From NCBI GenBank assembly GCA_963779845.1, contig CAVZZV010000005.1, positions 1,178,001 to 1,242,000 of the forward strand: a stretch of 64,000 bases of DNA, read 5' to 3'. How positions within the stretch are numbered: the first letter of the stretch is position 1; each line of letters begins with the position of its first letter. Origin of the DNA: CAVZZV01 sp963779845 (GTDB taxonomy: Bacteria; Bacteroidota; Bacteroidia; Bacteroidales; GCA-2748055). The position numbers and the translations under genes are program-made. The notes beneath the pieces were generated by a model. It had not been told where the DNA came from. It was given only the letters and a program-made list of their open reading frames with translations, and made no database searches. Below, in pieces: positions 10,001 to 17,633 of the stretch.

Positions 10001-10435
10001 CTCCGCCTCCGCAGCCGAAAACCAGAATGAATCCGAAAAAGTATAAGCCAATGCACCTACTGCTCCCGCGCCCATTACAGCGATGATCCTGTTAAGGTTG
10101 AAGTCTTCCTCTTTAACCAGAATAATTTTCCTGGCCAGATGGGTTATTGTCCAGAAAAGAAAAAGTATAGTAAACGCTGAAGCAAGGGCAGACATGGAAT
10201 TCATGGCCACCGAAATTTTTTCAACATCGGAGGTAAAGAGGGTGAAAAAACGTCCGGTCAACATGAAAAAGGGAGCTCCGGGAGGATGGCCTACTTCAAG
10301 TTTAAAGGAAGAAGTTATAAACTCCCCACAATCCCAAAAACTGGTGGTAGGTTCTATGGTCAGCAAATAAACCACCGCGGAAATCAGGAAAACGCTCCAC
10401 CCGGTTATCAGATTAAAAGCACGGAAATTTTTCAC
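7049..10435 (-). CDS. DUF2723/GT117 multi-pass membrane glycosyltransferase-like protein with C-terminal TPR-like region
   Basis: A 1128-residue protein. The N-terminal half has many membrane spans and the family signature TTSFWDCGEFI (about 30-40; acidic Asp35 and Glu38) followed by VGHPPGAP (48-55). These are hallmarks of the DUF2723 family, a GT-C-fold group related to protein O-mannosyltransferases and very widespread in Bacteroidota. A large soluble part follows from about residue 630, including NGDNDTFPLWYIQE, and the last 150 residues look helical and TPR-like. It may glycosylate exported proteins or a lipid-linked glycan; the acceptor is unknown. It leads a two-gene operon with the deacetylase. 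The start at 10435 fits the promoter 29 bases upstream. Confidence 0.85.
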   Translation of the reverse strand: MKNFRAFNLITGWSVFLISAVVYLLTIEPTTSFWDCGEFITSSFKLEVGHPPGAPFFMLTGRFFTLFTSDVEKISVAMNSMSALASAFTILFLFWTITHLARKIILVKEEDFNLNRIIAVMGAGAVGALAYTFSDSFWFSAAEAEVYATSSLFTAIVLWAILKWENVAGTPHANKWIILIAYLMGLSIGVHLLNLLAIPAIVLVYYFKRYKATAWGIIASLLVSGVILGSIMFVIIPGMVAVASWIELGLVNGFSLPYHSGLLVFVVILSLLLSWLVYYTHKRGLTIWNTVILAITVVAIGYSTYGVIIIRSNADTPLNESSPNTVFSLLKYLNRDQYGQTPLVYGNYFNAPAIEQIEGKPTWYKEDGKYVKVSNPDYKYSDKFKGLFPRMWSEQQHHINQYLYWAKMKESDLYQVVRDESGNPVRDRNGNFRFDHSQPLAKPTFAQNMRFFFKYQVGFMYLRYFMWNFAGRQNDNQGQGELTNGNWISGIPFIDNARLGNQDQLPDYMKENRARNKYYLLPFLLGMVGLFFHYQYHKKDFWVVMALFLLTGLAIVVYLNQYPIQPRERDYAYVGSFYAFAIWIGLGVLGLINAISKHYKSLVVVSAVVAVSLMAVPGLMAMENWDDHDRSGRYTARDFAFNYLNSCDENGIIFTNGDNDTFPLWYIQEVEGVRTDVRVINLSYFTADWYISQMQNKLYDSDPVKFTLNQKQYRNGTRDYILLADGQKALLNEKYKANENYFKGEYQEIYITFMALADKSKLPQIAPKDYSQLQKGPSAISLETLVSAVGKIERRKSEFGFEGGALSDLIHRIESLAERVDEAAMPLDAALNFIVTDDPRFKQGRHFFPGTKFVIKVDTASVRSQSGLSKDELSLLVPEMRFDLGGSRGVPKNSLMMMDLISEVNKDNWKRPVYYAVTASKDNYLNMEKYLHREGLTYRLLPAEGLNSDLFLGSVNTEKMYENTMNIFRWGNIQDPTVYLDENNLRMLTNFRYTFASLASALIQENKQDSAVKVLDRGMELMPNSRVPFNYAIVPFVQFYYDLGEMDKANAISREFAGMLDQELTYYEGLQSSRPAQFNLSSGDFSNAGRNLYTLFSMANTYQQKDLMDELSKILQAHENIFQGALPM

Positions 10436-10463
10436 ACGAGATACAATTAAATTTAGAATGCAG

Positions 10464-10494
10464 CAAATGTAAGCATTCTTAATATCCTGACAAA
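10464..10494 (-). promoter_or_regulatory. Bacteroidota-type promoter for the GT117-deacetylase operon
   Basis: Read on the minus strand, TTTG lies at 10494-10491 and TACATTTG at 10471-10464, 19 bases apart, matching the -33/-7 consensus. The leader to the ATG at 10435 would be about 22 bases. A second -7-like word (TAACTTTG, 10498-10491) overlaps the -33 box. The rest of 10499-10752 holds no gene that I can recognise. Confidence 0.6.
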
Positions 10495-10752
10495 GTTATC
10501 CCCTGCTATAGGAATATTTTTCAGCAGTTGGATTAATGATATGTGCTGGTAGGCAGAGTTTAGTACGATAAAATTACTGTTCATCTGCCATTGGGAATAT
10601 GACATAATTAATCGTAATTTTGTACTTATATACCAACGAGGTAAAGTATGGAGGTTATCATTACAGGTTTTCGGTAAACAAGTTAGTTTCAATCACCTGC
10701 AAGTATTGGCTCCCTGCTTCCAAAAGAGCTGGAAAAAAATAGACCCTGTTAA

Positions 10753-11861
10753 ATGCTAAAATTCCTAAAATCAACTCTTCTGCTGGCACTGACCATGCTA
10801 TTAATATCTCCCGACACCACCGGCCAGCAAGCTCTTCAACATTTTTATCGATACCGTTTTGCCAGGCCGGATACTGCCACTAAACTCAATCTTCGCCTTA
10901 ACTCAGGAACCTTTTTTAACAACAAGGAATATTTCGGGACAGAAACTGAAGGGTATACCCTTACCGGTGCGTACCTGCAGCCGGTTCTAACCTATTCCAT
11001 TACCCGAGACCTCAGTTTAAGCGCCGGCATTCACCTTCTGCAATACTTTGGAAGGGAGGGGCTGGAGCAAAAGCTGCCTGTATTAAGTATCGATTATGCC
11101 CCCGCGGAAAACTTTCATTTGCTCATTGGGAGTTACAATGGTGGGGAACGGTTTCAGCTTCCTGAGGCGATGTATATGCCTGAAAAACAGCTTACCGGGC
11201 TCCTGAACAATGGACTCCTCATCGAATACAGCTCCCCGGCAATCTCTTCCAGTATATGGTTAAACTGGGAACAGCTAATTTTCCCGGCCGACACGTTTCA
11301 GGAGATGTTTACTTTTGGAACTTCAAATATCTTTACGCTACAGGAAAATGATCAAGGCAGCCTTAAACTTCCACTATGGGCCATCGTCCACCATAAAGGA
11401 GGACAAATCAACAACAGTAGTGAAAAGGTGGTCACAAAAACAGATCTGGGATCAGGGATTGAATACATCAGGAAGACCGGAAATGATTTCTTTAAAGAGA
11501 TTCTTATGCAGCCTTTGATTTTTGCTGATTTAGATGAGAGAAATGAAGAAAGAGGGTTTGCATTCCAACCCCAGGTTGGTTTCAGAAACGATTTCATGGA
11601 GATATCTGTCGGGGCGTTCTGGGCAAGGAAATATCAGTCGTACTGGGGAAATCCGATCCTTTTTTCCCCCCGGTAAAACCGGCTATGGGCGGGGATTTAG
11701 ATCGCATGGACCTCCTTTTTAAAGCCGGATGGGGGAAAAAATTTACTAAGGGTTCCTTTATTCGTCTCGAATTCAACGGGTATTATAATACCAAAATAGA
11801 TAAGTTTCAATATTTCTATGGATTGCAAATGATCATTAATGAAAATATTAGAATTTTATAG
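10753..11861 (+). CDS. Probable outer-membrane beta-barrel protein of unknown family, frameshifted at 11660-11671
   Basis: The frame from 10753 gives a signal peptide (about residues 1-24, ending TTGQQ) and then alternating aromatic beta-strands (LNLRLNSGTFF, LLIEYSSPAI, FMEISVGAFWARKYQSYWG) typical of a Bacteroidota outer-membrane barrel. It ends at TAA 11674-11676, directly after the run T6C6 at 11660-11671. In the -1 frame the barrel continues to TAG 11861 (MDLLFKAGWGKKF, then FIRLEFNGYYNTKID, ending in ENIRIL). One extra base in the homopolymer would restore a single protein of about 369 residues whose last strand ends as expected for a barrel. I do not recognise the family. The break is more likely a base-calling error than a programmed shift, because no good slippery heptamer lies in the correct phase. 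Confidence 0.6.
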
Positions 11862-11890
11862 GTTTAGTTGGTTGATGACTTCCCGCTAAA

Positions 11891-12406
11891 TTATCTGCCA
11901 TTTATCAGATAAAACCTCCACGGCCTGGCCGCCCATTCTCCTGCATAGTCTACCCCGATTCTTGGGGCACTCTCTATCGGGGGATTTACCAATCCCTCCT
12001 CAAGCCATATCCTGGGTGAATGAATTAAGGATTCCCCATACCAGGATTTATCCATTTTTAAATGCCTTGTAAGCCTCCCCGGCCCATAGATTCCATCGAG
12101 GCCCCGTATCAGGGCGGCCTGGGGTAGATCCTTTTGTCCGGCAACAATGTTGAGCATCCAGTACATCCCATATATAAGATACATATATAGATGGCCCCCC
12201 TCTCCAAACATTACCCGGGTCCTGTCTGTCAACCCCTTACTGGCATGACAGGCCAGATCTTCGCCACCCCGGTATGCCTCCACCTCCGTAATTATGTGTT
12301 CCATCCGAAGTCCCTCCTGCAGCACCACCAATTTTTTGCCTGGAAGTTCCGGGGCGACTTCGAGGACATCCCGGAGGTAAAATTCCTGAGAAAGACGGTT
12401 AATCAT
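11891..12406 (-). CDS. mpg: DNA-3-methyladenine glycosylase (AAG/Mpg family)
   Basis: A monofunctional alkyl-base DNA glycosylase that excises 3-methyladenine and related bases, starting base-excision repair. Diagnostic blocks are FYLRDVLEVAPELPGK near the start, ITEVEAYRGGEDLACHAS (with the catalytic Glu of the TEVEAY block), TDRTRVMFGEGG, YLIYGMYWMLNIV and GPGRLTRHL, ending in the family's APRIGVDYAG and PWRFYL. An upstream ATG at 12445 would add 13 residues of proline-rich sequence translated from a low-complexity stretch. The ATG at 12406 (MINRLSQEF) matches the family's usual N-terminus, so I chose it, giving 171 residues, slightly short but complete at both ends. Confidence 0.88.
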   Translation of the reverse strand: MINRLSQEFYLRDVLEVAPELPGKKLVVLQEGLRMEHIITEVEAYRGGEDLACHASKGLTDRTRVMFGEGGHLYMYLIYGMYWMLNIVAGQKDLPQAALIRGLDGIYGPGRLTRHLKMDKSWYGESLIHSPRIWLEEGLVNPPIESAPRIGVDYAGEWAARPWRFYLINGR

Positions 12407-12493
12407 GGTGGATGGGGGATTGGGGGCTGGTAGCAGGCGGTTCAAATCCCGAACCTCCGGTTTCCAACTTCAAACATCTGGCTCTTGTACGCA

Positions 12494-12958
12494 TCAATAA
12501 GGAATTTTATTATAATTATTATTCCAATTGTCAAAGGCCTTCAATCCCTCTTCCCTTAGATCCTGTTCCATAGGCAGGCCACGGCTCTCAACAGGCAATC
12601 GGATCTCCTCATAGATATGGCTGTCATCAAATCCGGCCTCTTTTGCATCCATATGGGAACAGGCATAGATAACCTTGTCGATATGGGCCCAATAAATAGC
12701 GCCAAGACACATGGGACAAGGTTCGCAGGAGGAATATAGAGTGCATCCGGAAAGATCAAAACTATGCAGCCTCTCCGCAGCGATCCTGATGGCCATAATT
12801 TCGGCATGAGCGGTAGGATCGTTATTTTTCGTGACCAGGTTACCGGATGAGGCTATTATTTTATCGTTTTTAACCAGAACTGCCCCGAAAGGGCCTCCCT
12901 GTGATTCGACATTTTCGATGGCCAGTTCAATCGCTTTTCTCAGAAATCCCTTCTTCAT
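12494..12958 (-). CDS. guaD: Guanine deaminase (cytidine-deaminase fold)
   Basis: A 154-residue zinc hydrolase of the cytidine deaminase fold. The zinc site is His51 with catalytic Glu53 (HAE) and Cys81/Cys84 in SSCEPCPMC. Beyond the generic fold it shows GuaD-specific features: LGAIYWAHIDKVIYAC, KEAGFDDSHIYEEI, and a C-terminus rich in Trp/Asn ending in Tyr, as in the domain-swapped Bacillus guanine deaminase. It would convert guanine to xanthine in purine salvage. TadA (tRNA adenosine deaminase) is the main alternative but lacks the AGFDD block. The start overlaps the end of the O-antigen-ligase-like gene by 32 bases. Confidence 0.82.
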   Translation of the reverse strand: MKKGFLRKAIELAIENVESQGGPFGAVLVKNDKIIASSGNLVTKNNDPTAHAEIMAIRIAAERLHSFDLSGCTLYSSCEPCPMCLGAIYWAHIDKVIYACSHMDAKEAGFDDSHIYEEIRLPVESRGLPMEQDLREEGLKAFDNWNNNYNKIPY

Positions 12959-14543
12959 GGTTTATCCTGTTTCTTTTTCCTCTTCCGATTAACAAAATTG
13001 AATAAAAAAAGATAAAAAAGGAGACCCCGGTCTGGGTTTCGAGGGTATCCTCATTCAGCATCGAAAGTAATACTATAATGAAAAACACCAGAAACAGGAA
13101 ATCGTTCCATCCTTTTTCATAAAAAACAGGAAGAAAAATAAATATCATGGAGAAAACAAACCCAATTAACCCGAATGTGATGAAAAATGTTACATATTGA
13201 TTATGTGCCCTCCTCCGGTTATCAGTGTTCAATGGTGAATTATGCACCTTGTAATACCGGTTGAATTCGTCCTGCACATCTCCGGTGCCGGTACCAAAGA
13301 AAAAATGCGAAGATAAGATGTTCCTGGCCGCTTTCAGGTAGGCAATCCGCTGGGTTAGGGAATGGTTGCTGGGATCGCCACCACGCCGGTAACTGTCTAT
13401 TTCCCATATCGTCTCATAAATCCTTGGGTAAAGGCTGTAATGGTTCATGAAAATATAATTTGCCATCCCATTTTCGATGGCCTGCACTTCATCGTCACTC
13501 AGTGAGTTCACACCGGAGCAATCCTTCCTGTAGCCCTTTGAGGTTAAAAAACGGATGAGCGTATGCTTTATTCTCTGCTGTTTTCTGTCCAGGGAATCAT
13601 AGTCAAAATCGCTCCTCGCGTTCCAACAGGAACGTAACTCCTCTTCATTCAGATACAGCCATACATAATTTCCGTTTTCCGTCGCCCTTCGCAAAGTATC
13701 GTGAGAATAAGGATTGTGCAGGGCGCTATATTTTTCAAGCTTGTTAAAATCGACTTCTTCCCTGCTGTAGTATTTTTCAATACTTTTTGCCAGGTAGGAG
13801 ACAATCAGAAGCGGGATAACCAAAATAAGCGCGCGTACTATAAATCTGGGAGCTATATCGGGAATCCTGGTGCTTGCAATCCAAGCCAGCAGGAGCGAAA
13901 CAATAGTGAAAATAATTATTCCAGTGAGTGATTTAAGAAGAAACAGAAAAAGGATTAAAAACAAGAAAACGGGGAGAATATATAGAGACTGCGGAAGGGA
14001 AAACCTGAGTTCTTTTGGAGAAAAATAACTGTAATAGATTAATATATATATTGAAAAACTCACCATCAGGGAAAGGCGGATATGGGAAATGAATATAGAA
14101 ATATCCCGGATGTCGTAATATTCAATCGGGATAATTCCATAAAATACGAACACCGAAACGAGACCTGATGAAAAGACTGCAGAGACGAAAAACAAAAGGA
14201 CATATTTGATCTCTTTCCTGCTTAAGACACCGGAGGTACCGATAATTAAGGGCAATAAGAGTATTGGAAGTTTCGTTTTAAGGTCGTGGAGGGCATAAGA
14301 AAAATCGCTGGTATACAACAGGCCAAACAAATGCAGCAAATACAACCCGCTAATTAACCAAATTGCAGGTTGCTTTTTTAGCATTTGCCCTTTTTTTCGG
14401 AAATTTCCTTCGGTTACCCAGTTTACAAACAGCAGGATTTCTGCGAGGCTGGTGGTAAATATGGAAAGGGGAAGGCTGATTGCCAGTAATACCAGTCCAA
14501 AAAAGTATATATTGGGGTGGGTCAGCAGTGTTCTTGGGCGCAT
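12927..14543 (-). CDS. O-antigen ligase/polymerase-like membrane protein
   Basis: A 538-residue polytopic membrane protein with about 10-12 hydrophobic spans and one large periplasmic loop (about residues 255-400) rich in Tyr, Arg and Asp. After the loop comes FFGTGTGDVQDEF and then HNQYVTFFITFGLIGF. The HNxYL-like motif and the paired small-residue motif are those of the Wzy_C/WaaL family, which polymerises O-antigen or ligates glycans to lipid A-core or proteins. Its 3' end overlaps guaD by 32 bases, so the two are probably co-transcribed despite unrelated functions. The loop is longer than in most ligases. Polymerase and ligase cannot be separated from sequence alone. Confidence 0.75.
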   Translation of the reverse strand: MRPRTLLTHPNIYFFGLVLLAISLPLSIFTTSLAEILLFVNWVTEGNFRKKGQMLKKQPAIWLISGLYLLHLFGLLYTSDFSYALHDLKTKLPILLLPLIIGTSGVLSRKEIKYVLLFFVSAVFSSGLVSVFVFYGIIPIEYYDIRDISIFISHIRLSLMVSFSIYILIYYSYFSPKELRFSLPQSLYILPVFLFLILFLFLLKSLTGIIIFTIVSLLLAWIASTRIPDIAPRFIVRALILVIPLLIVSYLAKSIEKYYSREEVDFNKLEKYSALHNPYSHDTLRRATENGNYVWLYLNEEELRSCWNARSDFDYDSLDRKQQRIKHTLIRFLTSKGYRKDCSGVNSLSDDEVQAIENGMANYIFMNHYSLYPRIYETIWEIDSYRRGGDPSNHSLTQRIAYLKAARNILSSHFFFGTGTGDVQDEFNRYYKVHNSPLNTDNRRRAHNQYVTFFITFGLIGFVFSMIFIFLPVFYEKGWNDFLFLVFFIIVLLSMLNEDTLETQTGVSFFIFFYSILLIGRGKRNRINHEEGISEKSD

Positions 14544-14696
14544 TGATTAGCTTTATAGAATAGAGTCATCATAAATTAGATTCATCTTCAGGCAAAATGG
14601 TTGCTTCATTCATCGCTGCAATTTTTCATTAACGTAATTTAAGCAGGAAATATTTTAGCCTCCCACCTATTCAAAAAAATTATTGTTTATAAATTG

Positions 14697-14725
14697 TTTG
14701 TTTATAAAAAATAATCGTACTTTTG
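14697..14725 (+). promoter_or_regulatory. Promoter of the rplM-rpsI-rpsB-tsf block
   Basis: TACTTTTG at 14718-14725 is a perfect -7 box. The best upstream TTTG is at 14697-14700, only 17 bases away and within a TTGTTTG repeat, so the -33 element is less certain. The leader to the GTG at 14788 would be about 55 bases and is A/T-rich. Confidence 0.55.
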
Positions 14726-14787
14726 CAATCCACAATTTTTAGGAGAAAAACACTATTTTTTTAGGTAATTAACAAAAACAGGATATA

Positions 14788-15246
14788 GTGGATACATTAA
14801 GTTACAAAACGATATCAGCCAATGCTGCTACAGCGGATAAAAAATGGCTGGTTATTGATGCCAACAACGAAGTGCTGGGAAGGCTCGCATCGAAGGTTGC
14901 CTATATATTAAGGGGCAAGCATAAAACGAATTTCACTCCTCATGCTGATTGCGGGGACAATGTGATCGTTATCAATGCAGAAAAAGTCAGGTTAACAGGA
15001 AACAAACGTACGCAAAAAATATATTTGACCCACACCGGTTATCCAGGGGGCCAGAAGAAAACCACACCCGAGCAATTATTTGCCAAAAAGCCGGAATCTG
15101 TTATTGAAGGGGCCGTAAAGGGAATGTTACCCCGAAACCGACTTGGAAGGGCTATCATGGGCAATCTCCATGTTTATTGTGGCGAAACTCATAAGCATGA
15201 AGCTCAGCAACCAAAAGAAATCAGTTTAAAAGATATTAAGGAATAA
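14788..15246 (+). CDS. rplM: 50S ribosomal protein L13
   Basis: A 152-residue L13 homologue that binds 23S rRNA early in large-subunit assembly. Recognisable blocks: KKWLVIDANNEVLGRLAS, ILRGKHKTNFTPHADCGDNVIVINAEK, LTGNKRTQKIYLTHTGYPGG, and GMLPRNRLGRAIMGNLHVYCGE. The start codon is GTG at 14788. The only in-frame alternatives are well inside the conserved domain, and the 12-residue N-terminal tail before KKWL is usual in this phylum. Two bases separate it from rpsI, the normal L13-S9 pair. Confidence 0.97.
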   Translation: MDTLSYKTISANAATADKKWLVIDANNEVLGRLASKVAYILRGKHKTNFTPHADCGDNVIVINAEKVRLTGNKRTQKIYLTHTGYPGGQKKTTPEQLFAKKPESVIEGAVKGMLPRNRLGRAIMGNLHVYCGETHKHEAQQPKEISLKDIKE

Positions 15247-15248
15247 TC

Positions 15249-15635
15249 ATGGAAGTTATTAATAAAGTTGGCAGAAGGAAAGCAGCAATTGCCCGTGTTT
15301 ATTTAAGTGACGGTAAAGGGGATATTACCATAAATGACAGGGATTTCAAAGCATATTTCCCGGGTGGCCATTTACACTATATCGTGGAACAGCCATTGAA
15401 TCTCCTGAAAGTCAGGGATAAATTCAATGTTAAAGTTATTCTTGCCGGCGGAGGAATTAAAGGTCAGGCTGAAGCAGTACGCCTGGGAATTACCAGGGCT
15501 CTTATCGAGTTAAATCCCGAAGACAAACCCGCCCTCAAAGCGGAAGGCTTCGTAACCCGTGATCCCCGTGAGGTTGAACGGAAAAAACCCGGACAGCCAA
15601 AAGCAAGGAAGCGGTTCCAGTTCAGTAAGCGTTAA
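15249..15635 (+). CDS. rpsI: 30S ribosomal protein S9
   Basis: A 128-residue S9 with the conserved start NKVGRRKAAIARVYL, the core GGGIKGQAEAVRLGITRAL, and the basic tail ARKRFQFSKR, whose terminal arginine contacts the P-site tRNA anticodon. It is coupled to rplM. The 117 bases to rpsB hold a weak hairpin (ATGGG / CCCAT near 15697-15715) that could be a leader structure, but I have no strong evidence for autoregulation. Confidence 0.97.
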   Translation: MEVINKVGRRKAAIARVYLSDGKGDITINDRDFKAYFPGGHLHYIVEQPLNLLKVRDKFNVKVILAGGGIKGQAEAVRLGITRALIELNPEDKPALKAEGFVTRDPREVERKKPGQPKARKRFQFSKR

Positions 15636-15752
15636 GCTTATCCAGGGATCGTGTTTAGCATCTAAATTAAAGGGACTTCCGGCTTAATCCATTTCCATGG
15701 GCGGGACTACCCATTAATTGACAAACAGAACGTAAACAAATATTTAAATATC

Positions 15753-16685
15753 ATGCCCAACAAATTAACATTTGACACATTATTGGATGCAGGCGTCCAC
15801 TTTGGCCACCTGAAAAGAAAATGGAACCCCTCCATGGCGCCCTATATTTTTATGGAGAAAAACGGGATACACATCATCGATCTTCATAAATCGATCGTGA
15901 AACTGGAAGAGGCAGCCAATGCTATGAAGCAAATTGCCAAGTCAGGCCGTAAAATTTTGTTTGTAGCCACAAAAAAACAGGCGAAAGACATTGTAGCCGA
16001 AAGGGTTAAATCCATCAACATGCCTTACGTTACGGAAAGATGGCCCGGCGGTATGCTCACCAACTTTCCTACTATCCGTAAAGCCGTGAAAAAGATGGGT
16101 ACTATAGATAAAATGGCCACTGATGGTACATTTGACACCCTTTCTAAGAGGGAGAAACTCCAGGTCCAACGCCAACGGGCAAAACTTGAAAAAAACCTTG
16201 GAAGTATTGTTGACCTTACCCGCCTGCCTGCGGCCATGTTCGTGGTCGATGTTTCAAAAGAATACATTGCCGTCAGGGAAGCACGTAGGTTGAATATTCC
16301 AGTTTTTGGAATGGTTGATACCAACTCCAGTCCGAATGATATTGATTTCCCAATCCCGGCCAATGACGATGCATCAAAGTCCATTGCCCTGATCATCGAA
16401 TATGTAACCGCTTCCATCGAAGAAGGTCTCTCAGAGCGGAAAATGGAAAAAGATAAGGACGCGACTGCGAAAGAAAAGAAAATACGTGAGGATAAAGCTT
16501 CCAAAAAACTTATTAACCTGGATGAGGAAGAGGAGGAATCTGATGAGGAAGTAGACGATAGCCGGAAAAAATATGAAACAATTTCCGACGATGATGAGGA
16601 TGATACAGGAGTTTCCAAAAAAGCAGCTAAAGTGGTGAAAAAAGCACCGGCCAAAAAGCCCGCAGCACGCAAAATGGAAGATTAA
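15753..16685 (+). CDS. rpsB: 30S ribosomal protein S2 with a long charged C-terminal tail
   Basis: Residues 1-227 are a standard S2 (LLDAGVHFGHLKRKWNPSM, YVTERWPGGMLTNF, VVDTNSSPNDIDFPIPANDDA-type blocks), which binds the 30S platform near bS1 and the anti-Shine-Dalgarno end of 16S rRNA. Residues 228-310 are an extra, low-complexity tail: first Lys/Glu-rich, then acidic (a run of Glu/Asp around 257-285), then Lys/Ala/Pro-rich like a histone H1 tail (KKAAKVVKKAPAKKPAARK). The tail has no hydrophobic core and is probably disordered. Codon use is continuous with the core, so it is part of the gene. Confidence 0.96.
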   Translation: MPNKLTFDTLLDAGVHFGHLKRKWNPSMAPYIFMEKNGIHIIDLHKSIVKLEEAANAMKQIAKSGRKILFVATKKQAKDIVAERVKSINMPYVTERWPGGMLTNFPTIRKAVKKMGTIDKMATDGTFDTLSKREKLQVQRQRAKLEKNLGSIVDLTRLPAAMFVVDVSKEYIAVREARRLNIPVFGMVDTNSSPNDIDFPIPANDDASKSIALIIEYVTASIEEGLSERKMEKDKDATAKEKKIREDKASKKLINLDEEEEESDEEVDDSRKKYETISDDDEDDTGVSKKAAKVVKKAPAKKPAARKMED

Positions 16686-16734
16686 ATCTCCGCCTCCCAT
16701 AACATTTATTACAAAAATTTAAAATCCAATAATT

Positions 16735-17556
16735 ATGTCTGAAATAAAAGCAGCTGACGTAAGTAAATTAAGAAAAATTACCGGGGCCGGAATGATGGAC
16801 TGCAAAAAGGCCCTTCAGGAATCGAATGGCGATTTTGACCAGGCTATCGACCTGATAAGAAAAAAAGGGCAGGCTGTAGCGAACAAAAGGGCCGACCGTG
16901 AAGCCAGCGAGGGAGTTGTCCTTGCAAAAGTCGGCGACCGGGTAGGGGCTATGATCGTACTCAACTGCGAAACCGATTTCGTAGCCAAGAACGAAGATTT
17001 CATAGTTCTTGCAGAAAAAATCCTTAATATTGCCCTGGATAAACTGCCTGCTGACCTCGAAGCACTTAAATCCCTCGATTTCGAAGGAAAAACTATAGCT
17101 GAAAAAGTGATAGAACAAATCGGGATCACCGGTGAAAAACTGGATGTTGGATACTACGGGAAAATCGAGGCAGGTGATGTGGTTGCCTACAACCACCCCG
17201 GGAACAAACTTGCTACGCTGGTAGGTTTCAGTAAAAAAACAGACCCCCAGGTAGGCAAGGATATTGCGATGCAAATTGCTGCTATGGCCCCGGTTTCTGT
17301 CGATAAAGATAATGTTCCCTCTGAAGTCATCGAAAAAGAAAAGGAAATCGGACGCGAACAGGCAAGAAATGAAGGCAAACCCGAAAATATGCTGGACAGG
17401 ATCGCCGAGGGCAAACTGAACAAGTTCTTTAAGGATTCCACCCTGTTGAATCAGGATTATACAAAAGACAATAAAATCTCTGTACGGGAATATCTTAAGA
17501 AATCTGATCCGGATTTAAAAGTCACCAGCTTCCTTCGGTATACGCTCAATCAATAA
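16735..17556 (+). CDS. tsf: Translation elongation factor Ts
   Basis: A 273-residue EF-Ts, the nucleotide-exchange factor for EF-Tu. It has the N-terminal UBA-like domain (VSKLRKITGAGMMDCKKAL), the exchange motif NCETDFVAKNEDF (about 78-90), and a C-terminal coiled region ending in GKLNKFFKDSTLLNQDY. It lies 49 bases after rpsB, the universal S2-Ts arrangement, and is followed by a strong terminator, so it closes the ribosomal transcription unit. Confidence 0.97.
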   Translation: MSEIKAADVSKLRKITGAGMMDCKKALQESNGDFDQAIDLIRKKGQAVANKRADREASEGVVLAKVGDRVGAMIVLNCETDFVAKNEDFIVLAEKILNIALDKLPADLEALKSLDFEGKTIAEKVIEQIGITGEKLDVGYYGKIEAGDVVAYNHPGNKLATLVGFSKKTDPQVGKDIAMQIAAMAPVSVDKDNVPSEVIEKEKEIGREQARNEGKPENMLDRIAEGKLNKFFKDSTLLNQDYTKDNKISVREYLKKSDPDLKVTSFLRYTLNQ

Positions 17557-17580
17557 AAAAATTATTTTTTATTCTATATA

Positions 17581-17606
17581 AACCGGTCAAATGACCGGTT
17601 TTTTTT
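17581..17606 (+). terminator. Intrinsic terminator after tsf
   Basis: AACCGGTC and GACCGGTT form a perfect 8-bp stem around the loop AAAT (17581-17600), followed by a T run to 17606. This separates the rplM-tsf unit from pyrH. A weak -7-like TATCTTCG at 17606-17613, directly after it, may start the pyrH-frr transcript. Confidence 0.9.
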
Positions 17607-17633
17607 ATCTTCGGAAATTCAAATCATCACACA

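Noticed and set aside
10453..10692. Minus-strand ORF of 79 codons upstream of the GT117 gene
   Set aside because: It covers that operon's own promoter region, has no recognisable sequence and probably arises by chance.
11660..11676. Programmed -1 ribosomal frameshift at T6C6
   Set aside because: No X-XXY-YYZ heptamer lies in the zero-frame phase and no downstream pseudoknot is evident; an indel is more likely.
12430..12480. GGTTCAAATCC word resembling a tRNA T arm
   Set aside because: The flanking bases do not form the 5-bp T stem or an acceptor stem; it is low-complexity spacer.
16025..16672. Long antisense ORFs over rpsB and tsf
   Set aside because: They are frame shadows of strongly conserved ribosomal genes and have serine-rich, unstructured translations without any motif.
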